Assembly (NCBI GenBank): GCA_943330855.2
Contig: CALQJI020000018.1
Span: 1 to 64,000 of the forward strand
DNA: 64,000 nucleotides
Source: Klebsiella pneumoniae
GTDB taxonomy: Bacteria > Verrucomicrobiota > Verrucomicrobiia > Limisphaerales > SXTU01
Direction of reading: 5' to 3'
The position numbers were made by a program, and so were the translations under genes. Within the stretch, counting starts at the first letter, position 1, and the number at the start of each line of letters is the position of its first letter. The notes under the pieces are model-generated. The model had not been told where the DNA came from. It made no database searches and saw nothing but the letters and a program-made list of their open reading frames with translations. Positions 48,466 through 57,462 of the stretch are shown piece by piece.

Positions 48466-49710
48466 TCAGATTATCCGCAGCTCCGGTAGCGGCACGATGA
48501 AGCGCCCGCCTTGGTCCAGATACGCTTGGTTCTTCTTCTGGAACGGTTCCAGAAACCGCCACGCCAACACCAGCACGTAGTCCGGTTTGCGCTCGTAGAG
48601 GGCTTGCATCGGCAGCACGGGGGTGTGGTAGCCGGGGCTGAACGTGCCTTGCTTCTTCGGGTTATCGTCCACCACGAAGCTGATGAACTCACCGAGTTCG
48701 AAGTGATGCGTCAGGGTGGTAACGGCGTTTGCCGCACCAAAGGCCGCGATGGTTTTTCCCTGCCGCCGCAGGTCGCGCAGGAGGGTGAGTAGGTCTTGCT
48801 TCAGCTTCTCGATACGCGCGATGTAGGTCTGGTGCGCGGCGAGTGTGTGAATGCCCGCTTCGGTTTCGAGGCGGATGAGTTCTGCAACCGAGTTGTCCGT
48901 CGGGCGCGTGCTGTTGGCGTGACAGACCAAGCCGCGCAGGGAGCCACCCTTGGTCGGGATGTGCTTCGCTGCGAAGAGCCGCAGGCCGTGTCGCTGACAG
49001 AAGCGCTGCATCGGGTTCACCGAGTGGTAGTCGAGATGCTCGTGGTAAATTGTCTCGAATAGGAGGTTATGCACGATGGGGAGCTGATAGCCCGTTTCAA
49101 ACACGAACACGCCTTCCGGGGCGAGCAACTCCTTCACGCCGTCGAAGGCATCGCCTACTTGATCAATGTTCGCGATGACGTTGTTGGCGCAGATGACGTC
49201 CGCAGGGCCGCGTTCGCGGCGGAGGCGTCGCGCCAGCTCCGTGGTGAAGTATTCCGGTAGTGTTTCGACGCCGCGTTCGGTCGCGCCTCGCGCCACCTCG
49301 CGTGCTGGGTCAATGCCAAGCGTCCGCAGCCCGTGCGCTTGGAAACAACGAAGCAGCGTGCCGTCGTTGCTGCCCAATTCGATCACCAATCCATTTGGCG
49401 GCGGCTGCGCCACGGCCACTAGGTCGGCCGCGTATTGCAGGTAATGCTGATCCAATCCGAGCGAAGTCGAAGTGGTGTAGATGTAGTTGCGATACAGGAT
49501 TTCGGGGTCCACCACGTCGAGCAGTTGCGCGTGGCCGCAGTTGCGGCACAGAAAAAGATCGAGGGGGAAATGCTCCTGCGGCACGTCTTTCAACTCGACC
49601 GGCACGAAGCCGTCGGCGATGGGCATGGGCCTCAACTGCAACGCTAGGTCGAGTTCCGAGCTGTCACACAGGCGGCAGGTGGTGCGGTGAAAACAGGATT
49701 TGCTCATCAC
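48466..49710 (-). CDS. C-methyltransferase of NDP-keto-sugars (TylC3/NovU-like)
   Basis: The 414-aa protein has the three-part plan of sugar C-methyltransferases. First is an N-terminal zinc ribbon (TTCRLCDSSELDLALQLRPM and LCRNCGHAQL). A SAM domain follows (LVIELGSNDGTLLRCFQAHG, LGIDPAREVA, ICANNVIANIDQVGDAF, FETIYHEHLDYHS). Last is a C-terminal domain (GKTIAAFGAANAVTTLTHHF, VDDNPKKQGTFSPGYHTPVL). These enzymes methylate carbon-3 of dTDP-keto-deoxysugars. MMSK offers two adjacent starts. It shares the minus-strand cluster with the WbuC-like cupin. Confidence 0.93.
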   Translation of the reverse strand: MMSKSCFHRTTCRLCDSSELDLALQLRPMPIADGFVPVELKDVPQEHFPLDLFLCRNCGHAQLLDVVDPEILYRNYIYTTSTSLGLDQHYLQYAADLVAVAQPPPNGLVIELGSNDGTLLRCFQAHGLRTLGIDPAREVARGATERGVETLPEYFTTELARRLRRERGPADVICANNVIANIDQVGDAFDGVKELLAPEGVFVFETGYQLPIVHNLLFETIYHEHLDYHSVNPMQRFCQRHGLRLFAAKHIPTKGGSLRGLVCHANSTRPTDNSVAELIRLETEAGIHTLAAHQTYIARIEKLKQDLLTLLRDLRRQGKTIAAFGAANAVTTLTHHFELGEFISFVVDDNPKKQGTFSPGYHTPVLPMQALYERKPDYVLVLAWRFLEPFQKKNQAYLDQGGRFIVPLPELRII

Positions 49711-49717
49711 GGTAAAT

Positions 49718-50341
49718 TCAACTGACTAGGGTGCGATTGTGCTTAAACGCAGTAACAGCCTCGCTCACCCGTTGGGTGAACGCCGTCACCGCGTCGGTCT
49801 GCTCTTCCGTCGGGGCCCACGGCGCGAAGATTGTATCCTCCCGACGGAACGGGCCGCCGGTCGTTTCGTGAAACACAAAGACCGGCGAAGTGATGAGCAA
49901 CGTGTGATAGACCGGTTCGCCGACGCGGTAGAAGAACGGAGCACCGGAACGGTAGTCACCTAGGGCCACAACGTCGCGAACCGTTCCGTCCTCATGGAAG
50001 AATACCGCCTCCGCCGTGCCCTCGATGACGTGGAGGGACTCGCATTTGTCCAGATGCTTGTGTGGGCGCACGTAGCAGCCGCGCTCGTGGACGATGAACA
50101 TCTCATGCAGCCGGTCGCCGCTGTCCGGGTGGGCACAGATGCGTTTGCGCCGCCGGGGATTTTGCGCCGCCTCGGCCTTCAGTGTGGCGAGGTCCGTGCC
50201 GCCGATCTGCACAATGCTGTCGGCGGCAAATACCACTTCCGCGTTGAATGGCTTCAGTTGCAAGCGGCGAACCTTTTCAAGGGGCGTTCTCAATGACAAG
50301 CGCGTTCCGTGTCGTGGCTCGAACAAAGTGTGAAAAATCAT
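49718..50341 (-). CDS. WbuC-like cupin metalloprotein
   Basis: The 207-aa protein has the WbuC core: ETAAQNPRRRKR-like motif (AEAAQNPRRRKRICAHPDSG), GCYVRPHKHLDKCESLHVIE (cupin motif 1 with the two His, Glu) and FHETTGGPFRREDTIFAPWA (motif 2). WbuC is a single-domain cupin found in O-antigen gene clusters; its exact reaction is unknown. The frame runs on upstream to 50539 but would overlap the divergent rapA; the ATG at 50341 leaves a 100-bp promoter region between them. Confidence 0.85.
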   Translation of the reverse strand: MIFHTLFEPRHGTRLSLRTPLEKVRRLQLKPFNAEVVFAADSIVQIGGTDLATLKAEAAQNPRRRKRICAHPDSGDRLHEMFIVHERGCYVRPHKHLDKCESLHVIEGTAEAVFFHEDGTVRDVVALGDYRSGAPFFYRVGEPVYHTLLITSPVFVFHETTGGPFRREDTIFAPWAPTEEQTDAVTAFTQRVSEAVTAFKHNRTLVS

Positions 50342-50441
50342 GCGAACGAAGTGAGCTGTGCGTTGCCGAGTCGCTACCACCAAGATTGGCTTGCCCATCG
50401 CAGGAACCCTGTTTTGCTCGCACGCAGTCGAAGCGAAACGT

Positions 50442-53291
50442 ATGTCGTCATTATTCCAAACGGGCCAGCGCTGGATGAGCGAGACGGAGCCTGAACTCGG
50501 GCTGGGTGCGGTCCAGTCGGTCACGAGCCGGGTGGTCACGCTCGCCTTTGCCGCAGCTGGTGAAACGCGTTGCTACGCGTTGGAGAACGCGCCCCTGCGG
50601 CGCGTGCGCTTCCGTCCGGGCGACAAAATCCAGACCCGTGCCCACGTGGCGTTCGTGGTGCAATCGCTCACGGAACACGCGGGCTTGTTCACCTATCAGT
50701 GCGCGGAGGGACGTGTTTGCGAGACGGAGTTGAGCGACACGCTTTCTTTCAGCCGGCCCGAGGAGCGGTTGCTCAATGGCGTGGTGGATGCGACGACCGT
50801 TTTCGACCTGCGCTGCGCTGCGCTGCGGCATCAGCATCGTCGCCGACAATCGCCCGTGCGTGGGTTTGCTGGCGGGCGCATCGATCTGCTGCCGCATCAA
50901 CTGTATCTCGCGTCCGAGGTGTCACGGCGACTGGCTCCGCGCGTTCTGCTGGCGGATGAGGTGGGCTTGGGAAAGACGATTGAGGCGTGCCTTATTGTGC
51001 ATCGGCTGCTGCAGACGGGGCGGGTGCGGCGGGCGCTGATCCTTGTGCCGGAGCCGCTAATTCATCAGTGGTTCGTCGAGCTGCTGCGTCGCTTCAACCT
51101 CTGGTTTCACCTGTTCGATGAGGAACGGTGCGCTTCCATCGAGGCGTATCAGCCAGAGGCAAATCCCTTTCTCGACGATCAGCTCGTGTTGTGCGGCATC
51201 GGGCTGCTTGCGGGCAACGAGCGTCGTCGCGCGCAGGCGCTCGCGGCGGGCTGGGACATGGTGGTGGTGGATGAGGCGCATCACCTCGGCTGGAGTCCGG
51301 AGGTTGTCAGTCCCGAATACGCGTTAGTCGAGGGGTTGAGTCGCCAAACTCCCGGATTGCTGCTGCTGACCGCGACGCCGGAGCAACTCGGCATGGCCAG
51401 CCACTTCGCGCGGTTGCGGTTGCTGGACCCGGATCGGTATTCCGATCTCGCGGCCTTCATCCGCGAGGCGGAGCAGTATCGCGCGGTGGCTGGTATCGCC
51501 GGGAAGTTGCTGGGCCGGGAGCAACTCGGCGAGGACGAGGCGACTTTGCTCGCAGCCATTCTGAAATCCGACGCTCTCACCGTCCGCGCGAAGCTGTCGC
51601 GCATCGCCGCTGGTGACACCGCGCTGCGCGAGCAATTGCTCGGTGACTTGATTGACCAGCACGGGCCGGGTCGCGTGATGTTCCGCAACACCCGCGCGGC
51701 GATGACGGGCTTTCCGAAGCGGACAGTTCACCTGCAACCCTTGCCCGCGCCCGCCGGAGCGCCGCGTTTGTTCGATGCGCTGGCGGATGAGTTCGCCGAT
51801 GACACGGGCTCGTCCAGCGAGTTCGAGCCGGACTTTCGCTTCGACCCGCGGCTTGCGTGGCTGGTGGATTTTTTGCGTTCGCTGCCGAATGAAAAGGTGC
51901 TGCTGCTGTGCCGCACGGAGGCGAAGGTCGCGGCCATTGACGCCGCGCTCCGGCAGCAGGTGAATTTCAAAGTCGCGTTGTTCCACGAGGGTTTGCCGCT
52001 GGTCCAGCGTGACCGGAACGCCGCGTGGTTCGCGGAGGACGACGGGGCGCGGCTGTTGCTTTGCTCGGAGATTGGTGGCGAGGGGCGCAATTTCCAGTTC
52101 GCGCATCATCTCGTTCTGTTCGACCTGCCGTTCGATCCGGAGCTGCTGGAGCAGCGCATCGGGCGGCTGGACCGCATCGGGCAGACATCGGAGATCCACG
52201 TTCACGTCCCGTTTACCACGGGCAGTCCGCAGGAAGTGCTGGCCCGCTGGTATGACGAGGGGCTGAACGCGTGCGCGCGGAACTTGCGCGGCGGGCGCGA
52301 GTTGCTGGAGCGCTTCGGCCCGCGCGTCCACGATCTGGCGCAGGACTTCCACGAGACGCAGGCGACAGCGCGGGCGGAGCTGGAGCGGCTCATTGCGGAG
52401 ACGCGATTCGCTGCTGCGGACCTCGCGACGCGGCTGGAGCACGGGCGAGACCGCTTGTTGGAACTCAATTCGTTCCGGCCTGAAGCAGCCGCTCCGGTCG
52501 TGCAGGAGATCCGTCGGCAAGACGGTGACAGTTCGCTCGACACATTTCTGCTCGCCGTCTTCGACCACTACAACTTGCACGTCGAAGAGTTGTGGCCGCG
52601 CACCTACCGGCTCGGTTCGGCGGGGGTTTTTGCCGATTCGTTTCCCGGATTACCCGCCGAGGGCTTGACGGTGACCGCCGACCGGCAGCGCGCGCTGGTG
52701 CGGGAGGACTTACAATTTCTGAGCTGGGACCATCCGCTGGTGACGGCCGCGCTCGATTTGCTGCTCGGATCCGATCAGGGTAATAGCAGCGTGGGCCACT
52801 GGCCGGACGCGAAGGTGCGCGGGCTGTATCTGGAGGCTGTGTTCGTGCTGGAGTGCATCGCCCCGCCCGAGCTGCACGTGGACCGCTTCCTCCCGCCGAC
52901 GCCGGTCCGCATCCTGGTGGACCACACGGGCAAAGACGAGAGCGCGACGTGGGACGCGGAAGGTTTCGCCCGTCGTCTCAAGCCCGGTGATGTCCATGCG
53001 CTGCTGGACCTACCCGGCCTGCGGGAGGACTTGCTGCCAGAACTGGTCGAGCGCGCGGAGACGTTGGCGAATCAGCAGGCACCGACGCTCGCAAGCCGGG
53101 CCAGCCAGCAGATGAACGCCGCGCTGGGCAGGGAGATCGCGAGGCTCACCGCGTTGCAGCAGGTGAATCCGAACGTGCGGCCCGAGGAGGTGGCGGCGCT
53201 CGTGCAACAGCAGGCCGCGCTGGCGCAACACATCCAGACCGCTCGGCTGCGTTTGGATTCGGTGCGATTGATCCGGCGCGGACCTAGTTGA
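50442..53291 (+). CDS. rapA: RNA polymerase-associated Swi2/Snf2 ATPase RapA
   Basis: The 949-aa protein recycles RNA polymerase by ATP-driven translocation. The N-terminus MSSLFQTGQRWMSETEPELG-LG matches the start of RapA and fixes the ATG at 50442. Two Tudor-like domains follow. The helicase motifs are LLADEVGLGKTIEA (Walker A), VVVDEAHHLGW (DEAH), LLLTATPEQLG, VLLLCRTEAKV and RIGRLDRIGQ (motif VI). The RapA C-terminal domains complete it, with a helical end rich in Gln. It is divergent from the sugar cluster and preceded by a short promoter region without a clear box. Confidence 0.95.
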   Translation: MSSLFQTGQRWMSETEPELGLGAVQSVTSRVVTLAFAAAGETRCYALENAPLRRVRFRPGDKIQTRAHVAFVVQSLTEHAGLFTYQCAEGRVCETELSDTLSFSRPEERLLNGVVDATTVFDLRCAALRHQHRRRQSPVRGFAGGRIDLLPHQLYLASEVSRRLAPRVLLADEVGLGKTIEACLIVHRLLQTGRVRRALILVPEPLIHQWFVELLRRFNLWFHLFDEERCASIEAYQPEANPFLDDQLVLCGIGLLAGNERRRAQALAAGWDMVVVDEAHHLGWSPEVVSPEYALVEGLSRQTPGLLLLTATPEQLGMASHFARLRLLDPDRYSDLAAFIREAEQYRAVAGIAGKLLGREQLGEDEATLLAAILKSDALTVRAKLSRIAAGDTALREQLLGDLIDQHGPGRVMFRNTRAAMTGFPKRTVHLQPLPAPAGAPRLFDALADEFADDTGSSSEFEPDFRFDPRLAWLVDFLRSLPNEKVLLLCRTEAKVAAIDAALRQQVNFKVALFHEGLPLVQRDRNAAWFAEDDGARLLLCSEIGGEGRNFQFAHHLVLFDLPFDPELLEQRIGRLDRIGQTSEIHVHVPFTTGSPQEVLARWYDEGLNACARNLRGGRELLERFGPRVHDLAQDFHETQATARAELERLIAETRFAAADLATRLEHGRDRLLELNSFRPEAAAPVVQEIRRQDGDSSLDTFLLAVFDHYNLHVEELWPRTYRLGSAGVFADSFPGLPAEGLTVTADRQRALVREDLQFLSWDHPLVTAALDLLLGSDQGNSSVGHWPDAKVRGLYLEAVFVLECIAPPELHVDRFLPPTPVRILVDHTGKDESATWDAEGFARRLKPGDVHALLDLPGLREDLLPELVERAETLANQQAPTLASRASQQMNAALGREIARLTALQQVNPNVRPEEVAALVQQQAALAQHIQTARLRLDSVRLIRRGPS

Positions 53292-53505
53292 CCAACGCGT
53301 CGGCGAAGTAGAACGGATGTTTGCTTTCCTTACGCGAGGACATCGTGTCTGGGTGGGAACCATTTCGTTGCCGACCACTCCGGGTTTCTGAAAGCGGTGT
53401 CGGCGTTGTGCTTTGCGGTCGCAGTTCATGGCCCCTTGCTTTCATCGCGAGCGCTCAAAAATCAAATGCCCCCGTCCCGAAGTGCGTCCGCTAAGAGCCC
53501 AAAAT

Positions 53506-55836
53506 ATGACACCATCCTCCTCGTCCTCATTTGATCCTCTGCGTTGCCTCGCCATCTGCGGCGCGCTCCTTTTGGCATTCGCCGCACCGGCGGCGGAACC
53601 GAAGCCAGCGCTCGTCCGCGAACTGAAGGAGTTCGGCGACACCAGTGGTAAGTCCCTCCGCGAGACTTACGAGAAGGCTATCGCCGAGCTGCGCAAGACC
53701 GGCGGCGTGCTGGAAGTCCCCGCTGGCGACTGGAGCCTGCTGCAAAGCAAACCGCTGCCGTTGCAGGGGCTCACTCGCACACCCGCGCCACCTGAAGAGA
53801 CCAAGCGTTGGGCCGACCAGCCCGGTGTCGTCGTGCTCTCGCACAACGGTAAGAGTGTCGTCGTGCAGATTCCGCCGGTGACTGGCTTGCGGCTGGAGCG
53901 CCCGCTGCGCCTCGCGGACGGCGACAGTCTGCCGCATTGGGGCACGCACCCGGCGCTCACGCTCGACAGCCAGATTACTTACGGCTCCAGCAGTTACCTC
54001 GACTGGCTGCAAGCCCCGGTGAAGAAGGGCAAGGACCAGCGGTTCTACCTCCCGACCGTGCGCGGCATTCACCCTGGCCAGTTCATCAACATCCACGGCG
54101 GCAAGGGCTACGGCGGCGGCGTCACGCGCGGTCTGGTGAAGTCCCTCGGCTACGACGTGGAGAAGCAGATGAGTTACTTCGTCGCGGACACGGACATAGA
54201 CCACGCCGCCGGCGCCATCCTGCACAACAAGAGCAATACCGGCCTCGTCCACATGCTCCAGACCAGCCACAACGACAACCAGACCTACGACGTGAAGGTC
54301 ATCCGCAACCAATACGCCCACGGCGACACCTACATCTACTACTGCGACTTCAACTACATGAGTAACATCCACTCGGCGGCGGGCGACGAAAACGGCAACT
54401 GTTACGCCGCCTTCATCCGCACGTTGGAAAACAACTTCCGCAGCACCGTCGAGTCAGTCGACTGGACCAAGGCCCAGCTCGTCTTCAACAACGCCGCGCA
54501 GAACGTCGGCTCGCTCGGCGACTCCCGCCCGCTCATCAACCTCAACCCCAAAAAGCACCTCGCCGCCGGCAAGGTCATCGTCGTCGCGGGCCGCACGGAC
54601 TACGACCTGCCGGACAAGACCGCGAGCATCTTCGAGGGCAAGGACTACACCACCTCGCTGGCGAAGAACGAAATCTCCGGCAGCACCGAGCGGAAGTTCG
54701 GCGGCCTCATTCGCGGCGACAAGGACTGCGGCTGGACGAAGGATGTGGTGGGCCGTTACTTCGCGCTGACCGACGCGGGCGAGAAGACTCCCAAGGGCAG
54801 CCTGCGCTGGTATCAGATTAGCAAGTTCGCCGCGAACCCCGACGGCACGAAGGAGATTGAAATCCAGCGCTTCTGGTGGGGTGCGAAGAGCGCGGGCAGC
54901 CCGACACTCTACAAGACGGAGAACTACACCTGGGACGGCCACCTCCGCCCGCTTGGCTACGTCATCGCGCCCGGCGCGTATGTGAACGACGTGGCGCGCG
55001 CCATCCCCGGCGGCGACCGTGGCGGGCAGCGCATTCTCGGCCTCGCGCCGCACCCGGACACGGGCAAGCCGCACGATTTCGAGAAGGGCGACGCCATCGA
55101 GCAGGCCATCGGGCCCGACCCGTTCAAGCCGACGGCCTTCCGTGTGTGGACGTGGGAGGACGTGCCCGGCCAGTTCCCGGCGGCGATTGTCGAGGCGGCG
55201 AACAACGGCGCGACCGCGCGTTACTCCGTGGTCAGCGCGCGCGGCGGTCCGGCGAACTTGGACGACCTCGCCAAGCGCCACGAGCCCAAGCCCGCGTGGG
55301 ACAACATCCTGGTGGTGGATTCCGCCGCGACCATCGGCCTGAACTTCAAGGCCGACTTCGCCCGCGCCGCGATTCTCTTCCAGCAGCCCTACCACGAGCA
55401 GGTCATGCAGTGGTTCTACGGCGCTGCCCCGATGCCCGCCGATGATCAAGGCAAGACCGGCATCACCAAAGCCATCTCCACCCCCGCGCGCCCGACGCAG
55501 GTCGCCTCGCTAAAAGTCAGTCGCGAGAGCGGCGAGTTTCAGTTCGAGGGTGGCGGCGTGCGCGCCGGCGGCTCCGTCTCCGGCGTCACTGGAATCTCCG
55601 GCGACGCCAAGCCTGCCAAAAATCTGCGCGGCAAGAACCTCGCCGTCACCGCCAGCGCGACCTCGCTCAAGGTGAAGTTCCCCACGCCCGAGGCCGACGC
55701 GGACTACGCCGTCTTCCTCGAACAATCCTGGCTCGGCCAGCGTGCCCTCTCGGAGAAGACCGCCGAGGGCTTCACCGTCAGCTTCGACAAGCCCGCGCCC
55801 GCGCAGGCTAGGGTGGACTGGATGCTGGTGAGATGA
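53506..55836 (+). CDS. large secreted protein of unknown function
   Basis: The 776-aa protein has a signal peptide (LRCLAICGALLLAFAAPAAE, about residues 11-30) at the ATG at 53506; the frame is open upstream to 53413 without a signal. The mature N-terminus holds AIAELRKTGGVLEVPAGDWS, reminiscent of the first turns of pectate-lyase-like beta-helices. Central parts carry many Gly/Asn/Tyr turns (QFINIHGGKGYGGGVTRG, NSNTGLVHMLQTSHNDNQTY-like). The last ~90 residues resemble a small beta-sandwich ending ARVDWMLVR. I do not recognise a catalytic family. Its stop overlaps the alkD start (ATGA). Confidence 0.72.
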   Translation: MTPSSSSSFDPLRCLAICGALLLAFAAPAAEPKPALVRELKEFGDTSGKSLRETYEKAIAELRKTGGVLEVPAGDWSLLQSKPLPLQGLTRTPAPPEETKRWADQPGVVVLSHNGKSVVVQIPPVTGLRLERPLRLADGDSLPHWGTHPALTLDSQITYGSSSYLDWLQAPVKKGKDQRFYLPTVRGIHPGQFINIHGGKGYGGGVTRGLVKSLGYDVEKQMSYFVADTDIDHAAGAILHNKSNTGLVHMLQTSHNDNQTYDVKVIRNQYAHGDTYIYYCDFNYMSNIHSAAGDENGNCYAAFIRTLENNFRSTVESVDWTKAQLVFNNAAQNVGSLGDSRPLINLNPKKHLAAGKVIVVAGRTDYDLPDKTASIFEGKDYTTSLAKNEISGSTERKFGGLIRGDKDCGWTKDVVGRYFALTDAGEKTPKGSLRWYQISKFAANPDGTKEIEIQRFWWGAKSAGSPTLYKTENYTWDGHLRPLGYVIAPGAYVNDVARAIPGGDRGGQRILGLAPHPDTGKPHDFEKGDAIEQAIGPDPFKPTAFRVWTWEDVPGQFPAAIVEAANNGATARYSVVSARGGPANLDDLAKRHEPKPAWDNILVVDSAATIGLNFKADFARAAILFQQPYHEQVMQWFYGAAPMPADDQGKTGITKAISTPARPTQVASLKVSRESGEFQFEGGGVRAGGSVSGVTGISGDAKPAKNLRGKNLAVTASATSLKVKFPTPEADADYAVFLEQSWLGQRALSEKTAEGFTVSFDKPAPAQARVDWMLVR

Positions 55837-56540
55837 AACTGAGTGACATTCGCCAAGCACTTCGCCTCCGCGCCGATCCTGCGCGGGCGGTTGGGGCGCT
55901 CCGCTTCTTCAAGACCGGCCCCGGCGAATACGGCGAGGGCGATAAGTTTCTCGGCGTCACCGTGCCGCAGACCCGCTCCCTGCTGCCGCAGAGCCAGGCC
56001 TTGACCGAGGCGGACGTGCTCACGCTGTTGCATTCCGAATGGCACGAAGAGCGCCTACTCGCCGTCCTCATCCTCGTCCGCCGCTTCGGGGAAGCCGCCC
56101 AGGATGACGCCACACGCCAGCACCTCGTGAGGCTCTACCTAGCGAACACCGACTGGATCAATAACTGGGATCTGGTAGACAGCAGCGCGCCGCAAATACT
56201 CGGGACTTGGCTGCTCCGGCGTGAGCGTCGGATGCTGCGGCGATTGGCGAAATCAGAGAGCCTCTGGGAACAGCGCATTGCCATCGTCGCCACGCAGGCC
56301 CTGACTCGCGATGGCCAGTTCGATGACACGCTCACCCTCTGCGAACACTTTCTCAGACACCGGCACGACCTGATGCACAAGGCGTGCGGTTGGATGCTGC
56401 GTGAGGTCGGCGAGCGCGACGAAGCCGTGCTCAAACGCTTCCTGGGTCAACACGGCATTCGGATGCCGCGCACGATGCTGCGTTACGCCATCGAGCGGTT
56501 CACCGCGGACGAGCGGCAGCATTACCTTGAGGTGCGGTAG
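55833..56540 (+). CDS. DNA alkylation repair protein AlkD
   Basis: The 235-aa HEAT-like repeat protein shows the AlkD hallmarks: FFKTGPGEYGEGDKFLGVTV-P near residue 26, LLHSEWHEERLLAVLILVRR, TDWINNWDLVDSSAPQILGT with the Asp used in catalysis, and LMHKACGWMLREVGERDE. AlkD glycosylases remove bulky cationic 3- and 7-alkylpurines without base flipping. It overlaps the secreted-protein gene by four bases and lies 24 bp before the GDSL gene, an operon with no evident common theme. Confidence 0.95.
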   Translation: MKLSDIRQALRLRADPARAVGALRFFKTGPGEYGEGDKFLGVTVPQTRSLLPQSQALTEADVLTLLHSEWHEERLLAVLILVRRFGEAAQDDATRQHLVRLYLANTDWINNWDLVDSSAPQILGTWLLRRERRMLRRLAKSESLWEQRIAIVATQALTRDGQFDDTLTLCEHFLRHRHDLMHKACGWMLREVGERDEAVLKRFLGQHGIRMPRTMLRYAIERFTADERQHYLEVR

Positions 56541-56564
56541 GCGTTACGGTTTTCCTCTCGCAAC

Positions 56565-57296
56565 ATGATTAGACGCTCCCCTTTCTTCCCGAGCTGCCAC
56601 ACGTTGCTGGCTGTCGCGCTCCTCACGCCTCTGCTCACACTCACCGCCGCTGAACCGGCGCTCTTCGCGAAGGGCGCCCGCATCCTCTTCCAGGGCGACT
56701 CCATCACGGACGGAAATCGCGGGCGCAGCGCGGATCCGAATCATATTCTCGGTCACGGTTACGCCTTCATCATCGCGGCGAAGCACGGCGCGGGCTTTCC
56801 CGCGTTGCAACTCGACTTCATGAACCGGGGCGTCAGCGGCAACACAGTGCTCGACCTTGAGAAACGCTGGTCCAAGGACACGCTCGAACTGAAGCCCGAC
56901 CTGCTCAGTGTGCTCATCGGCGTGAACGACCAGGGCCGGGGCATCCCGCTGGAGCAATACGAACAGGTCTATGACAAGCTGCTCACTGACGCGAAGTCGG
57001 CGAATCCGAACTTAAAGCTCGTCCTGTGCGAGCCGTTCGGCCTGCCCGTTGGCAAGCGCGCGGAGAACTGGGAACCGTGGGCCGAGGGTTTGCGCCAGCG
57101 GCAGGCCATTGTCGCGAAGCTCGCGCAGAAGCATGGCGCGGCGCTGGTGCGGTTCCAGCGTGCCTTCGATGACGCGGTAAAGCGTGCTCCGGCCGCGCAC
57201 TGGATTTGGGACGGGGTTCACCCGACTTACAACGGGCACCAAATCATGGCCGACGAATGGGAGCGAGCAGTGGCCCAGCAGCGAGTGGGGAAGTGA
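56565..57296 (+). CDS. secreted SGNH/GDSL esterase
   Basis: The 243-aa protein has a signal peptide (LLAVALLTPLLTLTAAE, about residues 14-30) and all SGNH blocks: ILFQGDSITDGNRGRSADPN (nucleophile Ser), FMNRGVSGNTVLDLEKRW (Gly), VLIGVNDQGRG (Asn) and WIWDGVHPTYNGHQIMADEW (Asp, His). The arrangement matches bacterial acetylxylan-esterase-like or rhamnogalacturonan-esterase-like proteins. Its TGA lies within a GGGAAGTGAGC repeat related to the one inserted at 26129-26208. Confidence 0.93.
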   Translation: MIRRSPFFPSCHTLLAVALLTPLLTLTAAEPALFAKGARILFQGDSITDGNRGRSADPNHILGHGYAFIIAAKHGAGFPALQLDFMNRGVSGNTVLDLEKRWSKDTLELKPDLLSVLIGVNDQGRGIPLEQYEQVYDKLLTDAKSANPNLKLVLCEPFGLPVGKRAENWEPWAEGLRQRQAIVAKLAQKHGAALVRFQRAFDDAVKRAPAAHWIWDGVHPTYNGHQIMADEWERAVAQQRVGK

Positions 57297-57427
57297 GCCG
57301 GGGCGAGCGGGAAAGCGGTGGCTTCAGCACCGCTTTTCCCTGGCCCCCTCGGGCCGCCACCACGCGGCTATTCAAACCTGACTCGCCTTTCCCGGCGCGT
57401 GTCTGCCTGCCGGCTCACTTTCTCCCT
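57286..57427. repeat. imperfect palindrome of the GGGAAAGTGAGC type
   Basis: GGGAAGTGAGCCGGGGCGAG-CGGGAAAG (57288-57314) faces CTTTCCCGGCGCGTGTCTGC-CTGCCGGCTCACTTTC (57388-57423) as an imperfect inverted repeat. The left arm overlaps the esterase stop codon, and the right arm ends 36 bp before hemL. It encloses a separate terminator-like hairpin. Confidence 0.55.
57312..57340 (+). terminator. hairpin with T-run after the GDSL esterase gene
   Basis: AAAGCGGTG and CACCGCTTT form a perfect 9-bp stem around the loop GCTTCAG, with TTTTCCC at the 3' side. It starts 15 bp past the esterase stop. The stem and short T-run fit an intrinsic terminator for the secreted protein-alkD-esterase transcript; it is inside a larger palindrome. 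Confidence 0.45.
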
Positions 57428-57462
57428 CGTCCTTTCCCGACGCCTCCCGCTATTTTCCTCGC

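Noticed and set aside
50342..50539. Upstream extension of the WbuC-like cupin gene
   Set aside because: It would overlap the RapA start, which is fixed by a strong N-terminal family match.
53292..53505. Coding start upstream of the large secreted protein
   Set aside because: The open frame from 53413 lacks a signal peptide at its start; the ATG at 53506 places a proper Sec signal at the N-terminus.
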